Made by a program: the position numbers and the translations under genes. This document shows, piece after piece, positions 25,077 through 33,466 of a stretch of 60,191 bases of DNA. The stretch is from Acidimicrobiaceae bacterium. Lineage in GTDB: Bacteria > Actinomycetota > Acidimicrobiia > Acidimicrobiales > Ilumatobacteraceae. Location: NCBI GenBank assembly GCA_024641005.1, contig JAHEDX010000014.1, positions 3,964 through 64,154 on the forward strand. The letters are read 5' to 3'. The first letter of the stretch is position 1, and every line of letters starts with the position of its first letter. The notes under the pieces were generated by a model that was given only the letters and a program-made list of their open reading frames with translations, had not been told where the DNA came from and searched no databases.

Positions 25077-25793
25077 TCAGTCCCTCGTGCCGAGGAGCTG
25101 CTGCGTGAGACCGCCCGACAACTGATGGTGGGTGGCGTCACCGAACCCGGCGCTGTGGAGCAGGGCGACCATCTCGTGCGGCGCCGGCAGGTAGGCGACA
25201 CTCTTGGGAAGGTAGCGATACGCCGCGCCGTCGCTGAGCAGCGCGCCGATCTTCGGCACGACCTTGCCGAAGTAGATGTTGTTGCCAAATCGGATGAGCT
25301 TGTTCTCGGGAACGCCCACGTCGAGCAACGCAATCCGGCCACCCGGCCGCACGACGCGTGCGAGTTCCGCGAAGAACGCGGGTAGCTCGAGCAGATTGCG
25401 CAGCGCGAACCCGCAGGTGACGCCATCCACCGAGTGATCACGAACGGGCAGGTGCAAGATGTCTGCCTGGCTGCGCGGGGCACCCGACCGATCGGCCGCC
25501 AACATCCCGTACGAGAGATCCATCGAGATGGGGGTCAATCCCGACTCACGCAGATCGATGCAGAGATCCCCCGTACCGGAAGCGAGGTCCAACACGGTGG
25601 AGCCACCGGGCAACGCGAGATCGCGAACCGTTCTACGTCGCCACCGAACATCCAGCCGGAACGTCATGACTCGGTTGACCAGGTCGTAGCGAGGCGCGAT
25701 CGCATCGAACATGTCGCGCACGGCCTGCTTCTTCTCGTCACCCTCGGGAAGGGTTTCTCGGTCCCAGGACGCACCGGTGTTCGCGCTCGACAT
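25077..25793 (-). CDS. menG: Demethylmenaquinone methyltransferase (MenG/UbiE)
   Basis: A 238-aa SAM-dependent methyltransferase for the last menaquinone step. Family signatures are VRDMFDAIAPRYDLVNRVMTF, the SAM motif LDLASGTGDL, and the UbiE-specific VTCGFALRNL and GRIALLDVGVPE. In other MenG/UbiE proteins the region after this usually has YxxYFxxVxPxxG; here it is GNNIYFGKVVPKIG. The ATG at 25793 is 8 nt after TAGCCT (25807-25802, minus strand) with no Shine-Dalgarno, so it is probably leaderless. It is first in the menG-menF operon and divergent from an acyl-CoA dehydrogenase. Confidence 0.94.
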   Translation of the reverse strand: MSSANTGASWDRETLPEGDEKKQAVRDMFDAIAPRYDLVNRVMTFRLDVRWRRRTVRDLALPGGSTVLDLASGTGDLCIDLRESGLTPISMDLSYGMLAADRSGAPRSQADILHLPVRDHSVDGVTCGFALRNLLELPAFFAELARVVRPGGRIALLDVGVPENKLIRFGNNIYFGKVVPKIGALLSDGAAYRYLPKSVAYLPAPHEMVALLHSAGFGDATHHQLSGGLTQQLLGTRD

Positions 25794-25801
25794 CGCCCAG
25801 G

Positions 25802-25807
25802 AGGCTA
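25802..25807 (-). promoter_or_regulatory. Predicted -10 box of the menG-menF operon
   Basis: TAGCCT on the minus strand lies 8 nt before the menG ATG. No ribosome-binding site follows, in line with leaderless transcription. No clear -35 was identified. Confidence 0.4.
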
Positions 25808-25909
25808 CCCAGCTCAGCCGGGGGCCGACTGCGTTACCGCGATCACGGCGGTCCCGTCGGTGGCCGCTGGGTTCGCCGAGTCCGTCGTGCGCTGGTCAGA
25901 CTCGGTCGC

Positions 25910-27130
25910 ATGATCGATTTCACGTTTGCTCCCGAGGTAGAAGCGGTGCGCCTCAGAGTGCGCGAATTCATGGACACGCGCGTGAGGCCGGAATGGGAGG
26001 CGACCGATCAGGGCGATCGTGGCGAGGTGGTGAAGACCATCGTGAGGCTGCGCAAAGAGGCCCACGACGTGTGGGGGCTGTGGTTGCCGCACATGCCACC
26101 CGAATGGGGAGGCATGGGGCTCGGTCCCACCGCGATGGCAGCCGTCTCCGCCGAGGCGTCGAAGGTGTCGATCGGCCCATTCGTCATCAACGCCCAGGCA
26201 CCCGACGAGGGCAACCAGCACACGTTGCTGCACTGGGGCACCGACGTCCAGAAGGAGAAGTACCTCAAGCCCTTGTGCAACGGCACGGCCAGGTCTTGTT
26301 TTGCAATGACCGAGCCGGAGGTCGCGGGCAGCGACCCGACCTTGATCAGGACATTCGCCTATCAAGATGGTGACGAATGGGTGATCAACGGCCACAAGTG
26401 GTTCATCTCCGGTGCACACGGAGCGAAGTTCGCGATGCTCGTCGCCCGCACCGAAGAAGACCCCGAGGTCCCGCAGGCCGCCAACACGTGTTTCATCGTC
26501 GATCTGCCATCCGAGGGCTGGAACGTCGTCCGTGACATCGAAACGATGTCGGGCGGTCACAATCACTGCGAGATCCTGATCGAAGATCTCCGTGTCCCGG
26601 CCGAGAACATGCTGGGTGGCCGCGGCCAAGGGCATCTGCTCGGCCAATACCGACTCGGCCCGGCCCGTCTGGCTCACTGCATGCGATGGATCGGTCAGGC
26701 CGAGACCGCCCTCGACATGATGGTCGCTCGCTCGTTGGAGCGCTACTCACACGGATCGCTGCTGGCCGAGAAGCAGGGCATCCAGTGGCTGATCAGCGAC
26801 TCTGCGATCGAGCTGTATCAGTGCAAGCTGATGGTGCTGCATGCCGCCTATCAGATCGAGCAGGGCATGGAGTTCACCGCCGTGGTGTCGATGGCGAAGC
26901 ATTTCGTGGCGAACAGTCTGTGGCGGATCATCGACCGAGCGATCCAGGTGCACGGCGCGCTCGGATACTCGACCGACACCCCGCTCGCCCACATGTTGCA
27001 GCAGGCCCGCTGGGCCCGGTTCGCCGACGGGGCCGACGAGATCCACCAGATGCGAATTGCCCAGCGCACGATCGCGGCCTACAAGGACCACGGCACCACC
27101 AAGTTGGCCACTGGCGACCTGCCGTTGTGA
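25910..27130 (+). CDS. Acyl-CoA dehydrogenase (ACAD10/11-like)
   Basis: A 406-aa FAD-dependent acyl-CoA dehydrogenase doing alpha,beta-desaturation in beta-oxidation. It shows the first signature FAMTEPEVAGSDPT, substrate-loop WVINGHKWFISGA and IQVHGALGYSTDTPLA. The C-terminal motif ADGADEIHQ replaces the common YEGTSQIQ, as in ACAD10/11-type enzymes, where an Asp may act as base; these prefer long or branched substrates. The ATG at 25910 follows CAGACT by 7 nt without a Shine-Dalgarno. It is the divergent neighbour of menG. The substrate is unknown. Confidence 0.9.
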   Translation: MIDFTFAPEVEAVRLRVREFMDTRVRPEWEATDQGDRGEVVKTIVRLRKEAHDVWGLWLPHMPPEWGGMGLGPTAMAAVSAEASKVSIGPFVINAQAPDEGNQHTLLHWGTDVQKEKYLKPLCNGTARSCFAMTEPEVAGSDPTLIRTFAYQDGDEWVINGHKWFISGAHGAKFAMLVARTEEDPEVPQAANTCFIVDLPSEGWNVVRDIETMSGGHNHCEILIEDLRVPAENMLGGRGQGHLLGQYRLGPARLAHCMRWIGQAETALDMMVARSLERYSHGSLLAEKQGIQWLISDSAIELYQCKLMVLHAAYQIEQGMEFTAVVSMAKHFVANSLWRIIDRAIQVHGALGYSTDTPLAHMLQQARWARFADGADEIHQMRIAQRTIAAYKDHGTTKLATGDLPL

Positions 27131-27258
27131 GACGGGCGGCGTTGCAGCCGCACCCGCAGCGAATCTCGTAGCGTGCGTGGCGTGCCTGCACGCATCGCCG
27201 ACGTTGAACGACGCCGCATAGCGCAGGTCGTGCTGGCCCGCAGCGACGGACGGAGTCG

Positions 27259-28539
27259 GTGACGATGTCGCCCGCTCACCGCACGATCCTGCATGTCGAC
27301 ATGGATGCGTTCTTCGTCTCGGTCGAACTGCGGCGGCGTCCCGATCTGCTCGGCCAGCCGGTCGTCGTGGGTGGAACCGGCCCGCGTGGCGTGGTGGCCG
27401 CTGCTTCGTACGAGGCCCGCCGATACGGGGTGCATTCAGCGCTGCCCTCGGCGGTCGCTCGGCGGCGGTGCCCGCATGCCGTGTTCCTGCCCGGCAGCCA
27501 TGAGCTGTACAGCGAGGTCAGCGCGCAGGTCCACGAGATCTTCAACCGCTACACGCCTCTGATCGAACCACTCTCTCTGGACGAGGCGTTCCTCGATGTC
27601 AGCGGAGCCACCCGGTTGTTCGGCGAGGGTACACAGATCGCCCGACGACTTCGTGGCGACGTACACGACGAGCTCGAACTCGGTTGTTCGGTCGGCGTCG
27701 CCCCGAACAAGTTCCTGGCGAAGCTGGCCTCGGTCGAGGCCAAGCCGAGGGCTACGCCCGAACGCGTCCAGCCAGGGCCAGGGGTGGTCGAGGTGTTGCC
27801 CGACCGTGTGCTCGAGTTCCTGCATCCCCTACCGGTCTCGAAGCTGTGGGGCGTCGGTCCGAAGACCTTCGAGAAGCTCGCCCGGCTCGGCGTGCGAACC
27901 GTCGCCGATCTCGCAGCTCTCGACGAGCGCACCCTGGTCAGCAGCCTGGGGCGGGCGAGCGGCGTTCACCTGCTGGCGCTCGCGAACGGCCAGGACGATC
28001 GACCCGTCGAGGTCGATCGAGCGATGAAGTCGATCGGGCACGAGGAGACTTACCCGCACGACATCCATGAACTCGCCGATCTCGAGCGCGAACTCGTTCG
28101 ACTCTGCGATGCGGTGTCGGCTCGATTGCGTCGACATGGAACCGGTGCTCGCACGCTCACGCTCAAGGTGAGATTCGCGGGTTTCCACACGGTGACGCGT
28201 TCGACCACGTTGGTGTCGGCGATCGACACAGGGCCCGAGATGGTGGCAGAGCTGAGGCCGTTGCTGCGCTCGCTCGACGTTGCGGTCGGTGTCCGTCTGC
28301 TCGGTGTGTCCACGGGCAACTTCGCCGAACGGTCGCAGCAACTGAGCCTGCTCACCGGGAACCCCGATGAGCCCCTCCGATCAGCGGCCGCGATCGACCA
28401 GATCAGGGACCGGTTCGGGGCATCGGCGATCGGCCCGGCGAGTTCGATGACGGCCAAGGGCCTCAGAGTCGTTCGGCGGGGTGCTCAACAGTGGGGTCCC
28501 GACCAGGATCGGCCGAACGAATCGGACGCCGCGCGTTGA
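27259..28539 (+). CDS. dinB: DNA polymerase IV (Y-family, DinB)
   Basis: A 426-aa error-prone translesion DNA polymerase. Catalytic carboxylates are in LHVDMDAFF (Asp14, Asp16) and LSLDEAFLDVSG (Asp-Glu). Also present are the fingers/palm motif AAASYEARRYGVHSALP, the YSEVS stretch, the HhH region WGVGPKTFEKLARLGV and a little-finger domain. QLSLL near residue 370 fits a beta-clamp-binding peptide. The GTG at 27259 has GGAG upstream; the ATG at 27265 is nearly equivalent. No LexA box was seen upstream, so SOS control is not indicated. Confidence 0.95.
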   Translation: MTMSPAHRTILHVDMDAFFVSVELRRRPDLLGQPVVVGGTGPRGVVAAASYEARRYGVHSALPSAVARRRCPHAVFLPGSHELYSEVSAQVHEIFNRYTPLIEPLSLDEAFLDVSGATRLFGEGTQIARRLRGDVHDELELGCSVGVAPNKFLAKLASVEAKPRATPERVQPGPGVVEVLPDRVLEFLHPLPVSKLWGVGPKTFEKLARLGVRTVADLAALDERTLVSSLGRASGVHLLALANGQDDRPVEVDRAMKSIGHEETYPHDIHELADLERELVRLCDAVSARLRRHGTGARTLTLKVRFAGFHTVTRSTTLVSAIDTGPEMVAELRPLLRSLDVAVGVRLLGVSTGNFAERSQQLSLLTGNPDEPLRSAAAIDQIRDRFGASAIGPASSMTAKGLRVVRRGAQQWGPDQDRPNESDAAR

Positions 28540-28572
28540 GGAACGACGCCGAACGTGCGATGATGCTGGTGC

Positions 28573-28893
28573 ATGCCTCTGTCCGAAGACGAACAGCGGA
28601 TTCTCCGCCAGATCGAGCACGAGCTCGCTCAGGACCCATCGTTCTCCGAACGCGGGGTTCGTGTGTCGCGGCGCCGCCTGGTGATGCTCGGATTCGGCAT
28701 GGCCGCAGGGCTGGTCCTCACCGTGGCCGGGCTGGCTGTCAGCTTCTGGTTGGCGTTCGTCGGCTTCATCTGTGTGTTGTCGATGGCGGTCCTGCTCGAG
28801 GCCGAGATCCGCGTGATCGGTCGCGAGAAGCTCGGCAATCTGCCGATCAACGCGTGGCTGGCCGGTGCCGGCCGCCAGCGACGCCCAGAGTGA
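28573..28893 (+). CDS. DUF3040 family small membrane protein
   Basis: A 106-aa protein of the actinobacterial DUF3040 family. It opens with the diagnostic MPLSEDEQRILRQIEHELAQDPSF, followed by a short basic linker and two hydrophobic segments (about residues 35-80). Function is unknown; in many actinobacteria DUF3040 genes lie near dinB or the mraZ/dcw region, as here. The ATG at 28573 gives the conserved start exactly. It is convergent with the transglutaminase gene. Confidence 0.9.
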   Translation: MPLSEDEQRILRQIEHELAQDPSFSERGVRVSRRRLVMLGFGMAAGLVLTVAGLAVSFWLAFVGFICVLSMAVLLEAEIRVIGREKLGNLPINAWLAGAGRQRRPE

Positions 28894-28953
28894 CCGCGCG
28901 CCGCTGCATCCCGTTGGCAGCCGCGACGCGCGACCTCGTCGCCGAACTCAGGT

Positions 28954-31233
28954 TCACCGCCACGTGGTGAAATACCGCCGCACCCGTTGCCACGGGGTGA
29001 GCATGTCGACCGCAATCCGTGTGACCTGATCCGACCACAGTTCGCAATCGTGACCGACGGTGGATCCGACGGCGCCCTTCTGGTCGAGATCGACGCTGCC
29101 AGGTGGCGCGTATGTCGCCAGGTCGACCATGTCGGCGAGCGACCGCATCGGACGCGCAGCGACGGGCAGCTGTGCAGCTGTCGTGCGTGCCCATTCCTTC
29201 GCGGTCATCGACGGGAGAGCGCGTACGCCCGCCTGCTCGGCAGCCGAACGGGCCCGGGCCCAGGCCATCTGAACCCGCTCGGCACCGTTCAACGTCCGGT
29301 ACGAACGCGATCGGATGCTCGTGACGAGCCAGGGCAATGCCGACACCAGGGCGAGTACGAGGGAGATGATCAACAAGATCAAGGGTGCGTTGGGTCCGTT
29401 GGGCTCGGGTGCGGTTCCGGTGCCGTTGCCTGAATCGAGATTCGGGGCATCGAACTGCGGAACGTCGCCTGGGTTGACGCCGGGAACGCTCGCCGGGGGA
29501 GGCACGACGGTCGCCGGCGACGTCGGGGTGGGCGCCGCATTCGGGTCGACCGCCCCACCCGGTGTTCCCTGGGGCGACTCGTCCTGCTGGGGCCGGACGT
29601 TCGTGTAGACCTCGGCACCGGGCTCACCGCGTCCGGGGGTCGGTTCGAAGGCCACCCAGCCGATGTCATCGAACCAGATCTCCGGCCAGGCGTGGGCGTT
29701 CTTGCCGAGCACGCGGTACCAGCCGTCGGCGTTGAGGACGCCGGGCGTGAAACCGACAGCGACCCGCGACGGGATGTCGAGGGTTCGTGCCATCGCTGCA
29801 AACGTGGCCGCGAACTGTTCGCAGTAGCCGACCCGCTCGGTGAGAAAGCTCTCGATCGCCTTCGACCCATGCCCTCGCTGGACGTCGAGGCTGTATCGGA
29901 AGTCGGCTCGGAACCAGTTCTGCAACGCCACGACCGCGTCGTACTCGCTCCCAGCGCCGTCGGTCACGTCGGCCGCGAGGTCGGCCACGACATCGGGGAG
30001 ATCGTCCGGGAGATCGAGGAAGATCGAGTCGGGCGGTGTCGACGAGGTGGCGTTGCGCAGCACCTCGGGAGTCAGCTGCGGAGTCGAGGACACGACCGAG
30101 AACAGGTCGCCGGCGGTGATCTCATCGGGTGCGACGAGCGTGCTCGTGTCGCGATTGAGCCGCAGTTCGATCGGACGTCCGGCGGAGAAGCCCTCGGCCT
30201 GGAACGGGTCGGCGGCGGCCGGTACGAGCTTGCCGCCGAGCGCGAGCACCTGGATCTGCTGACGGATCTGGGTGCCGAGCCCAGCCCCGAAATCACCCTC
30301 GACCCGTTCGAGCGCCCGTGTCGGCAGCTGGAAGGTCTGCCCGTCGAACACCGGCAGAGTGGTCGCCCGCCAGTAGGAGGGGGCGGTGGCATTGACGCGA
30401 AACAGCTCGACCTCGCTCTGGTTGGTGAGCCGCGACCTGATGTCGACGAGTGGGCTGATCACGCTGGTCACACCGCCACTGCGGCCTCTGGTCTTGTAGA
30501 GGGGCTCGGCCTGTGCTCCCGGGAGACGGGGTCCGACGAATCCGGCGAGCACCGCGATCGCGACAGCGGTGGCGAACGCCGTCGGTATGGCCATCGCCGC
30601 CGGGCCGCGACCGGCCGACAACTGGACACGTCGCCTGCGATCGTGCATCCACCGCAATGCGATGACGACGATCACACCGGAGGCGAGTAACAGCACCGTC
30701 GACACGATCCGAAGCCGCGGGCTGCTGAGTGCGGCGATGAACACGAAGAGCACGCCGCCCGGTACGAGCGCTTCACCGCGCGCATCGGCGCGGAACGCGA
30801 ACGAGTCCGACATCACGATGGCCAAGATCAGAGCGAACCCGGCGAGTGTCGCCCAACCCGCGCCGTACAACACCGGGGCGACGGCGGTCTGGAACTGGTC
30901 GCGGACGAGGCCCACCTCCAGATCGATCTGGTCCCAGGTGCTCGCGGTCGGAACCAGCCAGTCCATCGTGTCGGCGTATTGCTGGGCGATCAGGACCCAC
31001 AGCAGCAACAGCGTGGTGAACGGGATCGCCAACCATCCGTTCACCCGCGCTCGGCGAAGCAGGAAGGAGACTCCGTGGCCGACCACGGCGATGACCCCGA
31101 GGTCGATCAGGAACTCCCAACCACTGAAGACGCGTACGAATCCGAACGCGACCGCGAACGTGTACGAGGTGAGCGCCGCAGTAGCGACGAGATCGCGCCG
31201 GAACGAGACCTGAGCGTCACCACCGTATGTCAT
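28954..31233 (-). CDS. Membrane-anchored transglutaminase-like protein (TgpA/DUF3488 type)
   Basis: A 759-aa protein with about six N-terminal membrane segments (residues 15-230), an outside region with a transglutaminase-core domain (about 470-540), a Pro/Gly-rich linker, one more membrane segment and a C-terminal tail. Catalytic residues are the Cys in RVGYCEQFAATFA and the His in GKNAHAWPEIWF, with WVAFEPTPG following. It is probably a cysteine protease or acyltransferase acting on surface proteins. The ATG at 31233 overlaps the DUF58 stop (ATGA). moxR, DUF58 and this gene form the widespread MoxR-DUF58-transglutaminase operon; its exact function is unsettled. Confidence 0.9.
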   Translation of the reverse strand: MTYGGDAQVSFRRDLVATAALTSYTFAVAFGFVRVFSGWEFLIDLGVIAVVGHGVSFLLRRARVNGWLAIPFTTLLLLWVLIAQQYADTMDWLVPTASTWDQIDLEVGLVRDQFQTAVAPVLYGAGWATLAGFALILAIVMSDSFAFRADARGEALVPGGVLFVFIAALSSPRLRIVSTVLLLASGVIVVIALRWMHDRRRRVQLSAGRGPAAMAIPTAFATAVAIAVLAGFVGPRLPGAQAEPLYKTRGRSGGVTSVISPLVDIRSRLTNQSEVELFRVNATAPSYWRATTLPVFDGQTFQLPTRALERVEGDFGAGLGTQIRQQIQVLALGGKLVPAAADPFQAEGFSAGRPIELRLNRDTSTLVAPDEITAGDLFSVVSSTPQLTPEVLRNATSSTPPDSIFLDLPDDLPDVVADLAADVTDGAGSEYDAVVALQNWFRADFRYSLDVQRGHGSKAIESFLTERVGYCEQFAATFAAMARTLDIPSRVAVGFTPGVLNADGWYRVLGKNAHAWPEIWFDDIGWVAFEPTPGRGEPGAEVYTNVRPQQDESPQGTPGGAVDPNAAPTPTSPATVVPPPASVPGVNPGDVPQFDAPNLDSGNGTGTAPEPNGPNAPLILLIISLVLALVSALPWLVTSIRSRSYRTLNGAERVQMAWARARSAAEQAGVRALPSMTAKEWARTTAAQLPVAARPMRSLADMVDLATYAPPGSVDLDQKGAVGSTVGHDCELWSDQVTRIAVDMLTPWQRVRRYFTTWR

Positions 31234-32402
31234 GGGCTCGTGCCAGTCGGCTGGAGTTCTGTGACGAGTCCGCGGTTGCCGGCGAGCCGGTGCCAACCCT
31301 GCCGGAACGAGGCGATCGACGATGCGTCGATCGACAATCTCGACTCGGTCACCCCTGATGTGAATACTCCGACTCGCGTGAGCGTGGGATCCGAGACCCG
31401 GTCGGCGCGCCGCCAGGCGTCGGAATCAGGCGAGGACGTGACCACGATGACCAGACCGAGCCCCTCGCCGGGGTCACGGTCGACCTCGCCCAATGGCGGG
31501 CCGATATCGATCGGGGCGAGCAAGCGAAGCGTATGTGCCGCAACTTCGGGGCCGCGGAGATCGACGCCGCCGCCGGTGACGAATCTCGTGGTCAGGCCGG
31601 CGCGGTCGGCGCTGATGACAAGGCTGCCCGCGACAGTGACAGCCCGTTCGAACACGTCGGCATCGGCCTCGGAGCCAGGCGCAGGGTATGCGTCCTCGTC
31701 ACGGTCGAGCACGATGATGCATCGGCGGACCCCCTGGGCCTCGTGCTGACGGACCTTGAGCTCCTCGGACCTGGCCGACGCCCGCCAGTGGATCGACCTC
31801 AGTTCGTCGCCCGTCACATAGTCGCGGAGGCTGTGGAACTCCCCAGGACCGACGCGTTGTGACAGCGCCAGCAAATGGCGGCCCAGGACGCCTTGCCCGA
31901 GCGACGGCATGGGCATCTCGAAGGTCTGTGGCGCAACGGTGAGCTCGGTGGTTCCCGTCGTGATCCGCGAATCGAACGCCAGCCCCAGCAGATCGCGGCG
32001 GTCGAGTTTGGTGGGCCCGACCAGCAATATTCCGCGTCGCAGCGCCGGCACCCGGTAGCCCGCCGTGACGTGATCACCCCTCCGCAACGGCGTCACGGTC
32101 ATGTGGGCCGTATTGGCGGTGCCGACCGGCTCGGTCAGATCGACACGCGGTGAGCGAGTGCTGCCGCGGTTCTCGATCAGCAGATCGACGCGGCCGGTGT
32201 CACCAACCGTCAGCACCGATGGATGGGCCCACCTGGTGATCGCGAGCCGTGGCCGGTGGACCCGCACGACCAGTACGGCGAGCAGGACGGCGATACCCAT
32301 TCCGGCCCCGATCACGAAGAGTTCGACGATGCCGAAGATTCGTCCGGTCACGAGCGCAGCGACCGACCCGACCGCGACCGTCCATCCCTGACGGGTCGGC
32401 AT
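31230..32402 (-). CDS. DUF58 domain-containing protein
   Basis: A 390-aa protein with two N-terminal membrane segments (about 8-50), an immunoglobulin-like stretch, and the DUF58 signature FHSLRDYVTGDELRSIHWRASAR near residue 195, preceding a von Willebrand A-like fold (IIVLDRDEDA). DUF58 proteins act with MoxR ATPases, possibly as their metal-ion-dependent partner. It is located between moxR and the transglutaminase gene, 21 bp from moxR and overlapping the transglutaminase by 4 nt. Confidence 0.92.
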   Translation of the reverse strand: MPTRQGWTVAVGSVAALVTGRIFGIVELFVIGAGMGIAVLLAVLVVRVHRPRLAITRWAHPSVLTVGDTGRVDLLIENRGSTRSPRVDLTEPVGTANTAHMTVTPLRRGDHVTAGYRVPALRRGILLVGPTKLDRRDLLGLAFDSRITTGTTELTVAPQTFEMPMPSLGQGVLGRHLLALSQRVGPGEFHSLRDYVTGDELRSIHWRASARSEELKVRQHEAQGVRRCIIVLDRDEDAYPAPGSEADADVFERAVTVAGSLVISADRAGLTTRFVTGGGVDLRGPEVAAHTLRLLAPIDIGPPLGEVDRDPGEGLGLVIVVTSSPDSDAWRRADRVSDPTLTRVGVFTSGVTESRLSIDASSIASFRQGWHRLAGNRGLVTELQPTGTSP

Positions 32403-32423
32403 CAGCGCGTCTCGTTCATGATG

Positions 32424-33383
32424 TCACCGAGCGATGGGAACCGGTACTTCGGCCAGGAGCTCGCGGATTGCCTCCTCGGCGGTCGTACGAGCGTTGCTGC
32501 CGGCGCGCAACAGCAGCCGGTGGGCGAGCGCAGCGGGCGCCACGACCTTGACATCGTCCGGTGTGCCGTACTCGCGTCCCTTGGCGGCTGCATAACTGCG
32601 TACGGCAGCCGAGAGTTGCAGCGTGGCGCGTGGAGACAGACCGAGTTCGATCGCCGGGTGCCGACGGCTGGCTTCGGCGATGTCGACCATGTACGACTTG
32701 AGTGCCGCAGCGAGGTAGACGCTCTTGACCGTCTGCACCATCGACAACACCTCCGGAGTCGATACCACGGGTCGCAGCTCGCGCAGCGCGTCCGAAGAGC
32801 CCTGCAGATCGAGGATCGCCATCTCGGCGGTACGGCCGGGATATCCCAGGGAGATGCGCAACAAGAAGCGATCGAGCTGGCTTTCCGGAAGCCGGTAGGT
32901 CCCCTCCTGCTCGACGGGGTTCTGCGTCGCGATCACCATGAACGGAGGTTCGAGTCGATAGGTCGTGCCGTCGGCGCTGACTTGGCGTTCCTCCATGGCC
33001 TCGAGCAAGGCGGACTGTGTCTTGGGTGACGCGCGATTGATCTCGTCGGCAAGCACGATGTTGGCGAACAGGGGCCCAGGAGTGAATCGGAACTGCTCGT
33101 TCGAGCGTTCGTAGACGCTGACGCCGACGAGGTCGGTCGGCAACAGGTCCGGGGTGAACTGCACCCGCTTCCAGCTGCAATCGATCGAACCGGCGAGCGC
33201 CTTGGCGAGGCTGGTCTTGCCCACACCTGGGACGTCCTCGATCAGCAGGTGACCTTCCGCCAACAGTGCCATCACGGCGAACTCGATCGAGTCACGCTTG
33301 CCGTGGACGACTGTCGCGATGTTGTCGACGATGCCTTCGAACAGGTTGGAAAACGTGGAGGCCGCCGCTGCAGTGTCCGTCAC
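32424..33383 (-). CDS. MoxR-family AAA+ ATPase
   Basis: A 319-aa AAA+ chaperone-like ATPase of the MoxR family, expected to remodel or assemble the products of the two genes downstream. Walker A is EDVPGVGKTSLAKAL, Walker B VLADEINRASPKTQSALLEAMEE, sensor 1 IATQNPVEQEGTY and the arginine region LPESQLDRFLL. The GTG at 33383 was chosen because TACTGT ends 8 nt upstream on the minus strand; a TTG at 33392 lies inside that box. It is first gene of the operon and divergent from the ROK-like gene. Confidence 0.93.
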   Translation of the reverse strand: MTDTAAAASTFSNLFEGIVDNIATVVHGKRDSIEFAVMALLAEGHLLIEDVPGVGKTSLAKALAGSIDCSWKRVQFTPDLLPTDLVGVSVYERSNEQFRFTPGPLFANIVLADEINRASPKTQSALLEAMEERQVSADGTTYRLEPPFMVIATQNPVEQEGTYRLPESQLDRFLLRISLGYPGRTAEMAILDLQGSSDALRELRPVVSTPEVLSMVQTVKSVYLAAALKSYMVDIAEASRRHPAIELGLSPRATLQLSAAVRSYAAAKGREYGTPDDVKVVAPAALAHRLLLRAGSNARTTAEEAIRELLAEVPVPIAR

Positions 33384-33391
33384 GGAGCGCA

Positions 33392-33458
33392 ACAGTAGAC
33401 GTTATGAGGTCACGGCGTCCCGCGGACTCGGACGGAGCCCGCTCGGCCAAGGTACCGT
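33392..33458. promoter_or_regulatory. Divergent promoter region of moxR and the ROK-like gene
   Basis: TACTGT (minus, 33397-33392) ends 8 nt before the moxR GTG, and TACCGT (plus, 33453-33458) ends 8 nt before the GTG at 33467. Both lack a Shine-Dalgarno and fit leaderless transcription. -35 elements are not clear. Confidence 0.4.
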
Positions 33459-33466
33459 GCGTGTTC

